43,729 nucleotides of DNA, taken from positions 1 through 43,729 of the forward strand of contig NZ_VMQU01000039.1 of NCBI RefSeq assembly GCF_007714205.1. Reading direction: 5' to 3'. The notes beneath the pieces were generated by a model. That model made no database searches. It had not been told where the DNA came from and saw only the letters and a program-made list of their open reading frames with translations. Shown in pieces: positions 7,622-18,373 of the stretch (position 1 is its first letter; every line of letters begins with the position of its first letter). Origin of the DNA: Mycobacterium helveticum (lineage in GTDB: Bacteria; Actinomycetota; Actinomycetes; Mycobacteriales; Mycobacteriaceae). The position numbers and the translations under genes were made by a program.

Positions 7622-9499
7622 GTGAGCGCTCCCACCAGGCCGCACACCCCGCAGCCACACAGCGCGGCCGACATCGCCTCGGACGCGGTCAAGCCCGCCG
7701 CGAAGAACCCGATCGACGCATCGAAAGATGTTGCGCCGCATCAACTCACCGGCGCGCAGTCGGTGATCCGGTCGCTGGAGGAACTCGGCGTCGAGGTCAT
7801 CTTCGGGATCCCGGGCGGCGCGGTGCTGCCGGTCTACGACCCGCTGTTCGACTCGAAGAAGCTGCGCCACGTGCTGGTGCGCCACGAGCAGGGCGCCGGG
7901 CATGCCGCCAGCGGTTACGCGCACGCCACCGGCAGGGTCGGGGTGTGCATGGCGACCTCGGGCCCGGGCGCGACCAACCTGGTGACCCCGCTGGCCGACG
8001 CGCAGATGGACTCGATACCCGTGGTCGCCATCACCGGGCAGGTCGGGCGTTCGCTGATCGGGACCGACGCGTTCCAGGAGGCCGACATCTCGGGCATCAC
8101 GATGCCGATCACCAAACACAACTTCCTGGTCCGCGCCGGCGACGACATTCCGCGGGTGATCGCCGAGGCGTTCCACATCGCCGCCACCGGACGCCCCGGC
8201 GCGGTGCTCGTCGACATCCCCAAGGACGTGCTGCAGGGCCAGTGCACCTTCAGCTGGCCGCCGCGCATGGACCTGCCCGGCTACAAGCCGAACACCAAGC
8301 CGCACAACCGGCAGATCCGGGAGGCCGCCAAGCTAATCGCGGCCGCCCGCAAGCCGGTGCTCTACGTGGGCGGCGGCGTCATCCGCGGCGAGGCGACCGA
8401 ACAGCTGCGCGAGCTGGCCGAGCTGACCGGCATCCCGGTGGTCACCACGCTGATGGCGCGCGGGGCGTTCCCGGACAGCCACCGCCAGCACCTGGGCATG
8501 CCGGGCATGCACGGCACGGTCGCGGCGGTGGCGGGTCTGCAGCGCGCCGACCTGCTGATCGCGCTGGGCACCCGGTTCGACGACCGGGTCACCGGCAAGC
8601 TCGACACCTTCGCGCCGGAGGCCAAGGTCATCCACGCCGACATCGACCCGGCCGAGATCGGCAAGAACCGGCACGCCGACGTGCCGATCGTCGGCGACGT
8701 CAAGGCGGTCATCACCGAGCTGATCGCGATGCTGCGCCACCACAGCGGTGCCGGCACCGCCCCCGTCCCGGACATGACCGACTGGTGGACCTATCTGGAC
8801 GACGTCAAGTCGACCTACCCACTGAGCTACGGCCCGCAGAGCGACGGCAGCCTGAGCCCGGAACTCGTGATCGAAAAGCTCGGTCAGATCGCCGGACCGG
8901 ATGCGGTGTACGTCGCCGGCGTTGGGCAACACCAGATGTGGGCGGCGCAGTTCATCTCCTACGAGAAGCCGCGCACCTGGCTCAACTCCGGCGGGTTGGG
9001 CACCATGGGGTTCGCCGTCCCGGCGGCCATGGGCGCCAAGATCGCCCGCCCCGACGCCGAGGTGTGGGCGATCGACGGCGACGGCTGCTTCCAGATGACC
9101 AACCAGGAGCTGGCCACCTGCGCGATCGAGGGCGTGCCGATCAAGGTGGCGCTGATCAACAACGGCAACCTGGGCATGGTGCGCCAGTGGCAGACCCTGT
9201 TCTACGGGGAGCGGTACTCGCAGACCGACCTGGCCACCCACTCGCATCGCATCCCGGACTTCGTCAAGCTGGCCGAGGCGCTGGGCTGCGTCGGATTTCG
9301 TTGCGAGCGTTCAGAAGACGTCGCCGACGTCATCGCCGCGGCGCGCGAGATCAACGACCGCCCGGTGGTCATCGACTTCATCGTCGGCGCCGACGCCCAG
9401 GTGTGGCCGATGGTGGCCGCCGGGACCAGCAACGACGAGATCCAGGCGGCCCGCGGCATCCGGCCGCTGTTCGACGACGAAAGCGAAGGGCACGCCTGA
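7622..9499 (+). CDS. ilvB: Acetolactate synthase, large catalytic subunit
   Basis: TPP- and FAD-dependent enzyme making acetolactate (valine/leucine) or acetohydroxybutyrate (isoleucine), first common step of branched-chain amino acid synthesis. Started at GTG 7622 it has 625 residues; AAGGA at 7607-7611 lies 10 nt upstream. The in-frame GTG at 7601 would place this ribosome site inside the gene. Residues 1-38 are a variable tail. Visible motifs are [13 protein letters not shown], the catalytic Glu89 in [15 protein letters not shown], and the TPP/Mg site GDGCFQM...NNGNLGM at about 484-516. The TGATG overlap with ilvN indicates coupling to its regulatory subunit. Orthologue of Rv3003c (IlvB1), target of sulfonylurea inhibitors. 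Confidence 0.98.
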   Translation: MSAPTRPHTPQPHSAADIASDAVKPAAKNPIDASKDVAPHQLTGAQSVIRSLEELGVEVIFGIPGGAVLPVYDPLFDSKKLRHVLVRHEQGAGHAASGYAHATGRVGVCMATSGPGATNLVTPLADAQMDSIPVVAITGQVGRSLIGTDAFQEADISGITMPITKHNFLVRAGDDIPRVIAEAFHIAATGRPGAVLVDIPKDVLQGQCTFSWPPRMDLPGYKPNTKPHNRQIREAAKLIAAARKPVLYVGGGVIRGEATEQLRELAELTGIPVVTTLMARGAFPDSHRQHLGMPGMHGTVAAVAGLQRADLLIALGTRFDDRVTGKLDTFAPEAKVIHADIDPAEIGKNRHADVPIVGDVKAVITELIAMLRHHSGAGTAPVPDMTDWWTYLDDVKSTYPLSYGPQSDGSLSPELVIEKLGQIAGPDAVYVAGVGQHQMWAAQFISYEKPRTWLNSGGLGTMGFAVPAAMGAKIARPDAEVWAIDGDGCFQMTNQELATCAIEGVPIKVALINNGNLGMVRQWQTLFYGERYSQTDLATHSHRIPDFVKLAEALGCVGFRCERSEDVADVIAAAREINDRPVVIDFIVGADAQVWPMVAAGTSNDEIQAARGIRPLFDDESEGHA

Positions 9500-10002
9500 T
9501 GACCCCCCCCACCCACACGTTGTCGGTGCTGGTCGAAGACAAGCCCGGCGTGCTCGCCCGCATCGCGGCGCTGTTCTCCCGGCGCGGGTTCAACATCGAG
9601 TCGTTGGCCGTCGGCCCGACCGAGTGCAAGGACATGTCGCGGATGACGATCGTGGTCTCCGCCGAGGAGACCCCGCTCGAGCAGGTGACCAAGCAGCTCA
9701 ACAAGCTGATCAACGTCATCAAGATCGTCGAGCTCGACGACGATAATTCGGTGTCGCGCGAGCTGGCGCTGATCAAGGTGCGGGCCGACGCCGGCACCCG
9801 CAGCCAGGTGATCGAAGCGGTGAACCTGTTCCGCGCCAAGGTGATCGACGTATCGCCGGAGGCGCTGACCATCGAGGCCACCGGCAACCGCGGCAAGATC
9901 GAGGCGCTGCTGCGGGTGCTGGAGCCGTTCGGTGTCCGCGAGATCGTCCAGTCCGGAGTGGTGTCGCTGTCGCGCGGTCCGCGGGGCTTGGGCACCAAGT
10001 AG
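9499..10002 (+). CDS. ilvN: Acetolactate synthase, small regulatory subunit
   Basis: Regulatory partner of IlvB that raises activity and confers feedback inhibition by valine. 167 residues; its ATG shares one base with the ilvB TGA (TGATG). The N-terminal ACT domain (residues about 6-80) has the expected HTLSVLVEDKPGVLARIAALF...GFNIESLAVG signature, and a second ACT-like half ends in GVREIVQSGVVSLSRG. It is the second gene of the ilvBNC operon, 36 bp before ilvC. Confidence 0.97.
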   Translation: MTPPTHTLSVLVEDKPGVLARIAALFSRRGFNIESLAVGPTECKDMSRMTIVVSAEETPLEQVTKQLNKLINVIKIVELDDDNSVSRELALIKVRADAGTRSQVIEAVNLFRAKVIDVSPEALTIEATGNRGKIEALLRVLEPFGVREIVQSGVVSLSRGPRGLGTK

Positions 10003-11061
<1,059 letters not shown>

Positions 11062-11079
11062 CCGCGCTTCGCGCCGAAT

Positions 11080-11125
11080 GTGCACTCAGGGCGAGTTTTA
11101 CGCGATTTTCTCGCCGTGAGTGCAC
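11080..11125. terminator. Hairpin after ilvC
   Basis: GTGCACTCA (11080-11088) pairs with TGAGTGCAC (11117-11125) and GGCGAG (11090-11095) pairs with CTCGCC (11110-11115), with one G-G mismatch and a 14-nt T-rich loop. It separates ilvC from the convergent wrbA remnant and fits a bidirectional terminator. It shares the GGCGAG arm with the hairpin before pfkA, suggesting related dispersed elements. Confidence 0.6.
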
Positions 11126-11135
11126 GCTCGGTGGC

Positions 11136-11690
11136 TCAGGACGCCGTGAGGCGTCCCGCCGTGGTGACCACGCGGCGGGCCAGGTGGTCGAGCGCGTCGG
11201 CGGTGGCCTTGTCGATGTCCTCGATGTTGTCGTGGGTGGCGACCAGGCTCACCCCGTAGGGGTTGCCGTCGACGAACTTCATCGGATCGGTGTATCCCGG
11301 CGGCACGATGATGCCGCCGAAGTGCATCAACGTGATGTACAGCGCGAGCAGCGTCGTCTCCTGGCCGCCGTGCAGGGTGTTGGCGGACGTGAAGGCCGCA
11401 GACACCTGGTCCGCGAGCTTGCCCCTGCGACCACAGCCCGCCCGGGGAGTCCCCGAGGAGTAGAGGAAGGCGCGCAATTGCGCTGCGGGGGAGCCGAATC
11501 GGGTCGGCGAACCGAAGATCACCGCGTCGGCCCACACGATGTCGTCACCGGTGGCGGCGGGAAGATCCTGGGTCGCTTCGTAGTTCGCGGTCCACGCCGG
11601 GCTGTGGGCGAACGACTGCGGGTCGAGGGTCTCGGCGACGTGGCGCACCCGGACCTCGGCGCCCGCGGCCCCGCCCGACGAAGCGCCGAC
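11136..11690 (-). pseudogene. WrbA-type NAD(P)H:quinone oxidoreductase, decayed
   Basis: The translation matches flavodoxin-like WrbA proteins from about AGAEVRVRHVAE (near 11666) through ATGDDIVWADAVIFGSPTRFG, TSANTLHGGQETTLLALY and MHFGGIIVPPGYTDP to the C-terminus. The first 30 or so residues, including the FMN phosphate-binding loop, are missing; upstream sequence runs straight into the serA promoter. Inside the remnant, a 9-codon stretch (about 11420-11456) reads in another frame: the expected DSPGGLWSQG is replaced by TPRAGCGRRG, explained by loss of one G and gain of one G in two G runs. The open frame extends to 11777 without homology. WrbA normally detoxifies quinones; this copy is unlikely to bind FMN. 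Confidence 0.75.
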
Positions 11691-11719
11691 CGTCCGCCGC
11701 CCGCGAAAACCGCAGCCGA

Positions 11720-11725
11720 TAGGCT
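11720..11725 (+). promoter_or_regulatory. -10 box, leaderless serA transcript
   Basis: TAGGCT lies 6 nt before the serA GTG at 11732, the classical mycobacterial leaderless spacing. No Shine-Dalgarno is present. Confidence 0.55.
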
Positions 11726-11731
11726 GACCGC

Positions 11732-13318
11732 GTGAACCTGCCTGTTGTATTGATCGCCGACAAACTCGCCCCGTCAACCGTCGCCGCGCTCGGAGACCAG
11801 GTGGAGGTGCGCTGGGTGGACGGCCCCGACCGTGAGAAGCTGTTGGCCGCGGTGGGTGAGGCCGACGCGCTGCTGGTGCGCTCGGCCACCACCGTCGACG
11901 CCGAGGTGCTGGCGGCGGCCCCCAAGCTGAAGATCGTGGCCCGCGCCGGCGTGGGGCTGGACAACGTCGACGTCGACGCCGCCACCGAGCGCGGGGTGCT
12001 GGTGGTCAACGCCCCGACGTCCAACATCCACAGCGCCGCGGAGCACGCCATGGCCCTGCTGCTGGCCGCCGCCCGCCAGATCCCGGCCGCCGACGCCTCC
12101 CTGCGCGCCCACGCCTGGAAACGGTCGTCGTTCTCGGGCACCGAGATCCTCGGCAAGACCGCCGGCATCGTCGGGCTGGGCCGGATCGGGCAACTGGTCG
12201 CCCAACGGCTCGCGGCCTTCGGCGCGCACCTCGTCGCCTACGACCCCTACGTGTCGGCGTCCCGCGCCGCCCAGCTCGGCATCGAACTGCTGTCGCTCGA
12301 CGACCTGCTGGCCCGCGCCGACTTCATCTCGGTGCACCTGCCCAAGACGCCCGAGACGGCGGGGCTGATCGACAAGGAGGCGCTGGCCAAGACCAAGCCG
12401 GGCGTCATCATCGTCAACGCCGCGCGCGGTGGCCTGGTGGACGAGGCCGCACTGGCCGATGCCATCAGCAGCGGCCACGTCCGCGGCGCCGGTATCGACG
12501 TCTTCGCCAAGGAGCCGTGCACCGAGAGCCCGCTGTTCGAGCTGCCGCAGGTGGTGGTGACGCCGCACCTGGGCGCGTCCACGGCCGAGGCCCAGGACCG
12601 GGCCGGCACCGACGTCGCGGAAAGCGTGAAGCTGGCCCTGGCCGGGGAGTTCGTCCCGGACGCGGTCAACGTCGGCGGCGGGGCGGTCAGCGAAGAGGTG
12701 GCGCCCTGGCTGGACCTGGTGCGCAAGCTGGGGGTGCTGGCCGCCGCCCTGTCCAGCGGACTGCCGGCGTCGGTGTCGGTGCAGGTGCGCGGCGAGCTGG
12801 CCGCCGAAGACGTCGAGGTGCTGCGGCTTTCGGCGCTGCGCGGTCTGTTCTCGGCGGTCATCGAGGACACCGTGACGTTCGTCAACGCGCCCGCGCTGGC
12901 CGAGGAGCGCGGCGTGACCGCCCAGATCACGAAGGCCTCGGAGAGCCCCAACCACCGCAGCCTGGTCGACGTGCGGGCGGTCGGGCCGGACGGGTCGACG
13001 GTCAACGTGGCCGGCACGTTGTCGGGGCCGCAGCTGACCGAGAAGATCGTGCAGATCAACGGTCGCAACTTCGACCTGCGCGCCGAGGGCACCAACCTGG
13101 TGATCAACTACGTCGACCAGCCCGGCGCGCTGGGCAAGATCGGCACCCTGCTGGGCGGGGCCGGGGTGAACATCCACGCCGCGCAGCTGTCCGAGGACGC
13201 CGCGGGGCCGGGAGCGACCATCCTGCTGCGCCTGGACCGGGACGTCCCCGCGCAGGTGCGGTCGGCGATCGCGGCCGCCGTGAGCGCCAACAAACTCGAA
13301 GTGGTCGACCTGTCGTGA
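11732..13318 (+). CDS. serA: D-3-phosphoglycerate dehydrogenase
   Basis: Oxidises 3-phosphoglycerate to phosphohydroxypyruvate with NAD+, first step of serine synthesis. It is 528 residues, identical in length to Rv2996c (SerA1). Order: catalytic domain with [14 protein letters not shown]-binding domain with GLGRIGQ (about 147-153), catalytic HLPKTPET and TPHLGAST, the allosteric substrate-binding domain (about residues 305-450), and a C-terminal ACT domain from about residue 453 ([21 protein letters not shown]) that binds serine for feedback inhibition. Long type I form. The last codons overlap the leuB start (GTGA), so the two genes are translated together. Confidence 0.98.
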   Translation: MNLPVVLIADKLAPSTVAALGDQVEVRWVDGPDREKLLAAVGEADALLVRSATTVDAEVLAAAPKLKIVARAGVGLDNVDVDAATERGVLVVNAPTSNIHSAAEHAMALLLAAARQIPAADASLRAHAWKRSSFSGTEILGKTAGIVGLGRIGQLVAQRLAAFGAHLVAYDPYVSASRAAQLGIELLSLDDLLARADFISVHLPKTPETAGLIDKEALAKTKPGVIIVNAARGGLVDEAALADAISSGHVRGAGIDVFAKEPCTESPLFELPQVVVTPHLGASTAEAQDRAGTDVAESVKLALAGEFVPDAVNVGGGAVSEEVAPWLDLVRKLGVLAAALSSGLPASVSVQVRGELAAEDVEVLRLSALRGLFSAVIEDTVTFVNAPALAEERGVTAQITKASESPNHRSLVDVRAVGPDGSTVNVAGTLSGPQLTEKIVQINGRNFDLRAEGTNLVINYVDQPGALGKIGTLLGGAGVNIHAAQLSEDAAGPGATILLRLDRDVPAQVRSAIAAAVSANKLEVVDLS

Positions 13319-14325
13319 AACTCGCGGTCATCGGCGGCGACGGGATCGGCCCCGAGGTGGTGACCGAGGCGGTCAAGGTGCTCGACGCGGTCCTGCCCGG
13401 CGTGCAGAAGACCGACTACGACCTGGGTGCCCGGCGGTACCACGCCACCGGCGAGCTGCTGCCGGACTCGGTGCTGGCCGAACTGCGCGAGCACGACGCT
13501 ATTCTGCTCGGGGCGATCGGTGACCCCTCGGTGCCCAGCGGGGTGCTGGAGCGAGGACTGTTGCTGCGCATGCGTTTTGAGCTGGACCATCACGTGAACC
13601 TGCGGCCGGCCCGGCTCTTTCCAGGCGTGAGCAGCCCGCTCGCCGGAAATCCGGAGATCGATTTCGTGGTGGTGCGTGAGGGAACCGAAGGGCCCTACAC
13701 GGGTACCGGCGGCGCGATCCGCGCCGGCACGCCCCACGAGGTCGCCACCGAGGTGAGCCTGAACACCGCGTTCGGGGTACGTCGCGTGGTCGCCGACGCG
13801 TTCGAGCGTGCCCGGCGGCGGCGCGGACACCTGACATTGGTGCACAAGACCAACGTGCTGACGTTCGCCGGGACGCTGTGGTCGCGGATCGTGGCGCAGG
13901 TCGGCGCGGAATACCCCGACGTGGAGGTGGCCTACCAGCACGTCGACGCCGCCACCATCTTCCTGGTCACCGATCCGGGGCGCTTCGACGTGATCGTCAC
14001 CGACAACCTGTTCGGCGACATCATCACCGACCTGGCCGCGGCGGTGTGTGGCGGAATCGGGCTGGCGGCCAGTGGCAACATCGACGCCACCCGCGCCAAC
14101 CCGTCGATGTTCGAGCCCGTGCACGGCAGCGCGCCGGATATCGCCGGGCGGGGAGTCGCGGACCCGACCGCGGCGATCATGTCGGTGGCGCTGCTGCTCG
14201 CCCATCTGGGGGAAGACGACGCCGCCGTCAGAGTCGATCGGGCGGTCGCGACCTATCTGTCGACTCGCGGGAGGCAACGGCCGGCCACCGGCGAAGTCGG
14301 CGAACGGATCGCCGCCGCGCTCTAG
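13315..14325 (+). CDS. leuB: 3-isopropylmalate dehydrogenase
   Basis: NAD+-dependent oxidative decarboxylation of 3-isopropylmalate in leucine synthesis. GTG at 13315 overlaps the serA stop by GTGA and gives 336 residues, as in Rv2995c. Motifs: [10 protein letters not shown] at the N-terminus, [10 protein letters not shown], the catalytic Lys in LVHKTNVL, the Asp pair in [15 protein letters not shown], and the NAD loop [14 protein letters not shown]...DPTAAI. The 3' 98 bp overlap the end of the opposite-strand MFS gene. It supplies the step after LeuCD, which is encoded 5.6 kb downstream. Confidence 0.97.
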   Translation: MKLAVIGGDGIGPEVVTEAVKVLDAVLPGVQKTDYDLGARRYHATGELLPDSVLAELREHDAILLGAIGDPSVPSGVLERGLLLRMRFELDHHVNLRPARLFPGVSSPLAGNPEIDFVVVREGTEGPYTGTGGAIRAGTPHEVATEVSLNTAFGVRRVVADAFERARRRRGHLTLVHKTNVLTFAGTLWSRIVAQVGAEYPDVEVAYQHVDAATIFLVTDPGRFDVIVTDNLFGDIITDLAAAVCGGIGLAASGNIDATRANPSMFEPVHGSAPDIAGRGVADPTAAIMSVALLLAHLGEDDAAVRVDRAVATYLSTRGRQRPATGEVGERIAAAL

Positions 14326-15529
14326 CCTCGAGTCCGGGCGGCAGCAGGCGCGCCGGCACCAACGGCACCGCCAGCAACGGGAACAGCCCGCACAGCGCCC
14401 AGGCGATGGGATACCTCGACGCCGTGATCAGCGCACCGAACATCGGTGGCGCGGCGGCCGCCATCAGCCGCTGCGTGGTGTTCTGGATGCCCAGGGCGCG
14501 GCCGCTCCAGAACGGCCCGGCGAACTCGGTGATCGCGGTCGCCTCCAGCCCGTTGTCGAGGACCGCGATCACCGAGATGGCGATCATCAGCGGCACCTGG
14601 TAACGCGAATTCAGATCATCGGCCCACGCCAGCAGGAAGAGGGTCACGGCGGCCGCGCCGGCGATGATTCGGACCGGCCGCATCCGTGAGCCGATCCGGT
14701 CCGACCAGCGGCCGACCGTGATGCGGCCCGCGGCGCCCAGGAGCTGCGAGAGGGTGACCATGGCGCCGGCGGCCGCGATCGACCACTTCAGGTTGTTGAT
14801 CAGCCACACCAGCATGAACGTCACGGTCACCGTCTGCGGCATCATCAGCAGACCGGCCACCGCGTGGATGCGCGGCAGCACCAGCGACCCCCGGTAGGGG
14901 CTGGCCAATTCCTGATCGGTGGCCGCCCGCCGGGATTTTCGCGGCGGGTCGACGATCCCGATGGCCGCGGCCACCGCCGCCAGCGTGCACGCGAAGGCCG
15001 GAAACATCAGGCCCGATCGCGGGCCGTGTTCGGCGAGCTCGGGAATCACCATCGCGCCCAAGGCGATTCCCAGGGGCTGAGCGGTTTGGCGGATACCCAT
15101 GGCCATGCCGCGCTGATTCGGCGGGAACCACGCGGAAACCAGCCGTCCGCCGGCGCTGTTGCAGCTCGCGGCGGCCATGCCGCCGAGGAACAGGTACAGG
15201 CCGGTCAGGAACATCGAATGGACCGACGCCGCGGAATAGGCCGCCACCGCGGTCAGGGCGGAACCCGCGGTCAGCACGACGCGCTCGCCGACGCGGTCCA
15301 GCACATAACCCCAGAGCACCAGGGTGACGACCATGCCCAAGCTGGGCATCGACGACAGCAGACTTGCTTCGGTCAGCGGAATCCCGTTGGCAAGCTCCAG
15401 CGAGGGGATCAGAAAGGCGACGCCGTTGATGAACAGGAACGAACTCGCCGTCACCCCCAGCGAAATGGCCATGATCGACCACCGGGCGCCCGCACTGAGT
15501 TGGCCCGTAGAGCCCGGGTCGTTCGGCAT
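14228..15529 (-). CDS. MFS transporter (Rv2994-like)
   Basis: Major facilitator superfamily permease of 433 residues from ATG 15529; GTG 15547 would add six. About 12 hydrophobic segments are visible, with the loop 2-3 motif [13 protein letters not shown] and the loop 8-9 equivalent [13 protein letters not shown]. Substrate unknown. The last 32 residues are Arg/Ser-rich ([20 protein letters not shown]...), because the gene's 3' end is read opposite leuB for 98 bp; this cytoplasmic tail is probably unconserved. Equivalent to the Rv2994 transporter in position. Confidence 0.88.
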   Translation of the reverse strand: MPNDPGSTGQLSAGARWSIMAISLGVTASSFLFINGVAFLIPSLELANGIPLTEASLLSSMPSLGMVVTLVLWGYVLDRVGERVVLTAGSALTAVAAYSAASVHSMFLTGLYLFLGGMAAASCNSAGGRLVSAWFPPNQRGMAMGIRQTAQPLGIALGAMVIPELAEHGPRSGLMFPAFACTLAAVAAAIGIVDPPRKSRRAATDQELASPYRGSLVLPRIHAVAGLLMMPQTVTVTFMLVWLINNLKWSIAAAGAMVTLSQLLGAAGRITVGRWSDRIGSRMRPVRIIAGAAAVTLFLLAWADDLNSRYQVPLMIAISVIAVLDNGLEATAITEFAGPFWSGRALGIQNTTQRLMAAAAPPMFGALITASRYPIAWALCGLFPLLAVPLVPARLLPPGLEARARRRSVRRLRRWPAVASRESTDRSRPPDRL

Positions 15530-15587
15530 CTGCTCATGGTTACACACGGGGCGCAGACGTCAATGGAAGCACGGGGCCCGTGACGAC

Positions 15588-15632
15588 GTGACGACCCGCC
15601 GCGCCCGGCTGCGCCGCGCTCGCGATCGTCAC
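15588..15632. repeat. 45-bp direct repeat, copy 1
   Basis: 44 of 45 bases match copy 2 at 15699-15743 (one G to A change). The copy begins GTGACGA and ends TCGTCAC, so it is itself an imperfect inverted repeat, very rich in CGCG. It lies between the divergent MFS and FAA-hydrolase genes. Confidence 0.85.
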
Positions 15633-15698
15633 GGGGCCCGATGGTCTGGCTCCTCCGCGGGCCGTCCCGGCCCGAATCGTCGCCAGACTAGGCCGATG

Positions 15699-15743
15699 GT
15701 GACGACCCGCCACGCCCGGCTGCGCCGCGCTCGCGATCGTCAC
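15699..15743. repeat. 45-bp direct repeat, copy 2
   Basis: Second copy of the element at 15588-15632, starting 111 bp downstream of it. Its right end abuts the TAGGCT -10 box of the FAA-hydrolase gene, so it occupies the -35 region and could influence expression. Between the copies, TCTGGC and GCCAGA form another inverted repeat. Confidence 0.85.
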
Positions 15744-15749
15744 TAGGCT
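15744..15749 (+). promoter_or_regulatory. -10 box, FAA hydrolase-gltX transcript
   Basis: TAGGCT ends 7 nt before the ATG at 15757; no ribosome binding site lies between. Leaderless transcription of the FAA hydrolase-gltX pair is likely. Confidence 0.55.
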
Positions 15750-15756
15750 CAAGCGA

Positions 15757-16575
15757 ATGCGCCTTGGTCGAATCGCCAGCCCGGACGGCCCCTCGAGCAG
15801 ATTCGCCTTCGTCAGCATCGAGGGCGAAACCGACGATCCCGCCGGAATGACCGTCCGCGAGATCGCCGAGCATCCGTTCGGCACGCCCACCTTCACCGGC
15901 CGGTCGTGGCCGCTGGCCGACGTCCGGCTGCTGGCGCCGATCCTGGCCAGCAAGGTGGTCTGCGTCGGCAAGAACTACGCCGACCACATCGCGGAGATGA
16001 GCAACATGACCGGCCCGGCGCCCGCGGACCCGGTCATCTTCCTCAAGCCCAGCACGGCGATCATCGGACCGAACGTGCCGATCCGGCTGCCTGCCAATGC
16101 ATCACCCGTGCACTTCGAGGGCGAGTTGGCGGTGGTGATCGGCCGGGCGTGCAAGGACGTCCCGGCCGCCAAGGCCGCCGAGAACATTCTCGGCTACACG
16201 ATCGGCAACGACGTCTCGGCGCGCGACCAGCAGCAGGCCGACGGCCAGTGGACCCGGGCCAAGGGGCATGACACGTTCTGCCCGGTCGGGCCCTGGATCG
16301 TCACCGACCTCGAGCCGCTGGACGCGGCCGACCTCGAATTGCGCACCGAGGTCAACGGCGAAACCAAGCAACACAGCCGCACCTCGCTGATGATCCACGA
16401 CATCGGCGCCATCGTGGAGTGGATCTCGGCCGTGATGACTCTGCTGCCCGGCGACCTGATCCTCACCGGGACACCGGCGGGGGTGGGTCCCCTCGAGGAT
16501 GGCGACACCGTCTCGGTCACCATCGAGGGAATCGGCACCCTGCGCAATCCCGTAGTCCGCAAAGGAAAGTCGTGA
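15757..16575 (+). CDS. Fumarylacetoacetate hydrolase family protein
   Basis: 272 residues. It carries the FAH fold with the signature [13 protein letters not shown], metal-binding glutamates in [11 protein letters not shown], and [10 protein letters not shown], then [10 protein letters not shown] near the C-terminus. Family members cleave or isomerise beta-diketo acids, such as HHDD isomerase/decarboxylase, acylpyruvases and oxaloacetate decarboxylase. Rv2993c is the positional counterpart and is annotated as a possible HHDD isomerase. No aromatic catabolism genes are nearby, so a housekeeping acylpyruvase or oxaloacetate decarboxylase role is as likely. The TGA overlaps the gltX GTG (GTGA), coupling the two. 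Confidence 0.9.
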   Translation: MRLGRIASPDGPSSRFAFVSIEGETDDPAGMTVREIAEHPFGTPTFTGRSWPLADVRLLAPILASKVVCVGKNYADHIAEMSNMTGPAPADPVIFLKPSTAIIGPNVPIRLPANASPVHFEGELAVVIGRACKDVPAAKAAENILGYTIGNDVSARDQQQADGQWTRAKGHDTFCPVGPWIVTDLEPLDAADLELRTEVNGETKQHSRTSLMIHDIGAIVEWISAVMTLLPGDLILTGTPAGVGPLEDGDTVSVTIEGIGTLRNPVVRKGKS

Positions 16576-18032
16576 ATCTTACCACCGATGTCCGAGTCCG
16601 GTTCTGCCCATCGCCCACCGGAATCCCGCACGTCGGGATGGTCCGCACCGCGCTGTTCAACTGGGCCTACGCCCGACACACCGGCGGCACCTTCGTGTTT
16701 CGCATCGAGGACACCGATGCGCAGCGCGACACCGAGGAAAGCTACCTGGCGCTGCTCGACGCGCTGCGCTGGCTCGGCCTCGACTGGGACGAGGGGCCCG
16801 AGGTCGGTGGCCCCTACGGACCGTACCGGCAGTCGCAGCGCAAAGGCATCTACCGCGACGTGGTGGCCCGGCTGCTCGAAGCGGGTGAGGCCTACTACGC
16901 CTTCTCCACGCCGGAGGAGGTCGAGGCGCGGCACATCGCCGCCGGCCGCAACCCCAAGCTGGGGTACGACAACTTCGACCGGCAGCTGACCGGCGCGCAG
17001 CGCTCGGCGTTTCTGGCCGAGGGCCGTAAGCCCGTGGTGCGGCTGCGGATGCCCGACGAGGACCTCGGCTGGGACGACCTGGTGCGTGGGCCTACCACCT
17101 TCGCCGCGGGCAGCGTGCCCGATTTCGCGCTGACCCGCGCCAGCGGAGATCCGTTGTACACCTTGGTCAACCCGTGCGACGACGCGCTGATGAAGATCAC
17201 CCACGTGCTGCGGGGCGAGGATCTGCTGCCTTCGACTCCCCGCCAGTTGGCGCTGTATCAGGCGCTGATCCGGATCGGTGTCGCCGAGCGGACCCCGGAA
17301 TTCGCGCACCTGCCAACCGTGTTGGGGGAGGGGACGAAGAAGCTCTCGAAGCGAGACCCGGAGTCGAACCTGTTCACCCACCGGGAGCGCGGCTTCATCC
17401 CCGAGGGGCTGCTGAATTACCTGGCGCTGCTCGGCTGGGCGATCGCCGACGACCACGACCTGTTCAGCCTCGACGAGATGGTCGCCGCCTTCGACGTCGT
17501 CGACGTCAATTCCAACCCCGCCCGGTTCGACCAGAAGAAAGCCGACGCGCTCAACGCCGAGCACATCCGCATGCTCGACGCGGACGACTTCACCGCCCGG
17601 CTGCGCGACTACTTGGGTGCGCACGGCAGTCGCACCGGGCTCGACGACGCCGGCTTCGCCGCGGCGGCCCGGCTGGTGCAGACCCGCATCGTGGTCCTCG
17701 GCGACGCGTGGGACCTGCTGAAGTTTCTCAACGACGACGAATACGCCATCGACCCCAAGGCCGCCGCCAAGGAGCTCGGGCCGGACGCCGACGCGGTACT
17801 GGACGCGGCTCTGAGTGCGCTGGACAAAGTGCGCGAGTGGACCGCGGCGCACATCGAGGACGCGCTCAAGGGCGCGCTCGTCGAGGGGCTGGGGCTCAAA
17901 CCGCGCAAGGCGTTCGGCCCGATCCGGGTGGCCGCCACCGGTGCGACGGTCAGCCCGCCGCTGTTCGAGTCGCTCGAACTGCTCGGCCGCGACCGCAGCC
18001 TGCTGCGCCTGCGGGGCGCGCGCACCGGCTAG
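16572..18032 (+). CDS. gltX: Glutamyl-tRNA synthetase
   Basis: Charges tRNA-Glu and, as a non-discriminating enzyme in organisms using GatCAB, also tRNA-Gln. 486 residues from GTG 16572. Class I motifs: the HIGH equivalent HVGM within [20 protein letters not shown] and the KMSKS equivalent KKLSKRDP at about residue 255. The C-terminal anticodon-binding helical domain is complete and ends LRLRGARTG. Its two likely substrates, tRNA-Gln(CUG) and tRNA-Glu(CUC), are encoded directly downstream, and gatB is also in this window. Confidence 0.97.
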   Translation: MNLTTDVRVRFCPSPTGIPHVGMVRTALFNWAYARHTGGTFVFRIEDTDAQRDTEESYLALLDALRWLGLDWDEGPEVGGPYGPYRQSQRKGIYRDVVARLLEAGEAYYAFSTPEEVEARHIAAGRNPKLGYDNFDRQLTGAQRSAFLAEGRKPVVRLRMPDEDLGWDDLVRGPTTFAAGSVPDFALTRASGDPLYTLVNPCDDALMKITHVLRGEDLLPSTPRQLALYQALIRIGVAERTPEFAHLPTVLGEGTKKLSKRDPESNLFTHRERGFIPEGLLNYLALLGWAIADDHDLFSLDEMVAAFDVVDVNSNPARFDQKKADALNAEHIRMLDADDFTARLRDYLGAHGSRTGLDDAGFAAAARLVQTRIVVLGDAWDLLKFLNDDEYAIDPKAAAKELGPDADAVLDAALSALDKVREWTAAHIEDALKGALVEGLGLKPRKAFGPIRVAATGATVSPPLFESLELLGRDRSLLRLRGARTG

Positions 18033-18177
18033 GAACGACGGGCGTGCGCAACGCGCCTGAAGTCTTTGGTAGTCTGCACTGCGGTTTACAAAGGCCGACA
18101 ACAGCTGGCAGCGGCGGTCCTCCCGAGGTGGTTTCAGCCGCCGAGGATCGCTCGGACCAGCGGTTTCGGGCAGGCCG

Positions 18178-18249
18178 TGGGGTATGGTGTAATTGGCAAC
18201 ACAGCTGATTCTGGTTCAGCCATTCTAGGTTCGAGTCCTGGTACCCCAG
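18178..18249 (+). tRNA. tRNA-Gln (CUG)
   Basis: 72-nt cloverleaf. The acceptor stem TGGGGTA (18178-18184) pairs with TACCCCA (18242-18248), with G as discriminator. The anticodon stem GCTGA/TCAGC (18204-18208 and 18216-18220) encloses the loop TTCTGGT with anticodon CTG at 18211-18213. The T loop GGTTCGAGTCC is normal. CCA is not encoded. Confidence 0.95.
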
Positions 18250-18255
18250 CAAAAG

Positions 18256-18306
18256 ATCCCAGCGAGATATCCCAGCAGGAAATCCCAGCAGGACATCCCA
18301 GCAAAA
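18256..18306. repeat. 13-bp tandem repeat between two tRNA genes
   Basis: Four near copies of ATCCCAGCAGGAA-like units at 18256, 18269, 18282 and 18295 (the last is 12 bp). The core CCCAGCA(AAA) also matches the 3' end of the tRNA-Gln gene and its flank, CCCCAGCAAAA, so the array may have grown from it. Confidence 0.8.
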
Positions 18307-18373
18307 CCTGCTCACCGCAAGCGATTAGGTGGGCTTACCAGGTTGAGCTATGCTGACAGCTCGGATCGGTTCT

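Noticed and set aside
16194..18101. 635-codon minus-strand frame opposite gltX
   Set aside because: Antisense shadow; the plus strand clearly encodes the FAA hydrolase and GltX with all catalytic motifs.
18256..18306. Tandem units after tRNA-Gln considered as extra tRNA fragments or a CRISPR
   Set aside because: Period is only 13 bp, no spacers, no cloverleaf potential.
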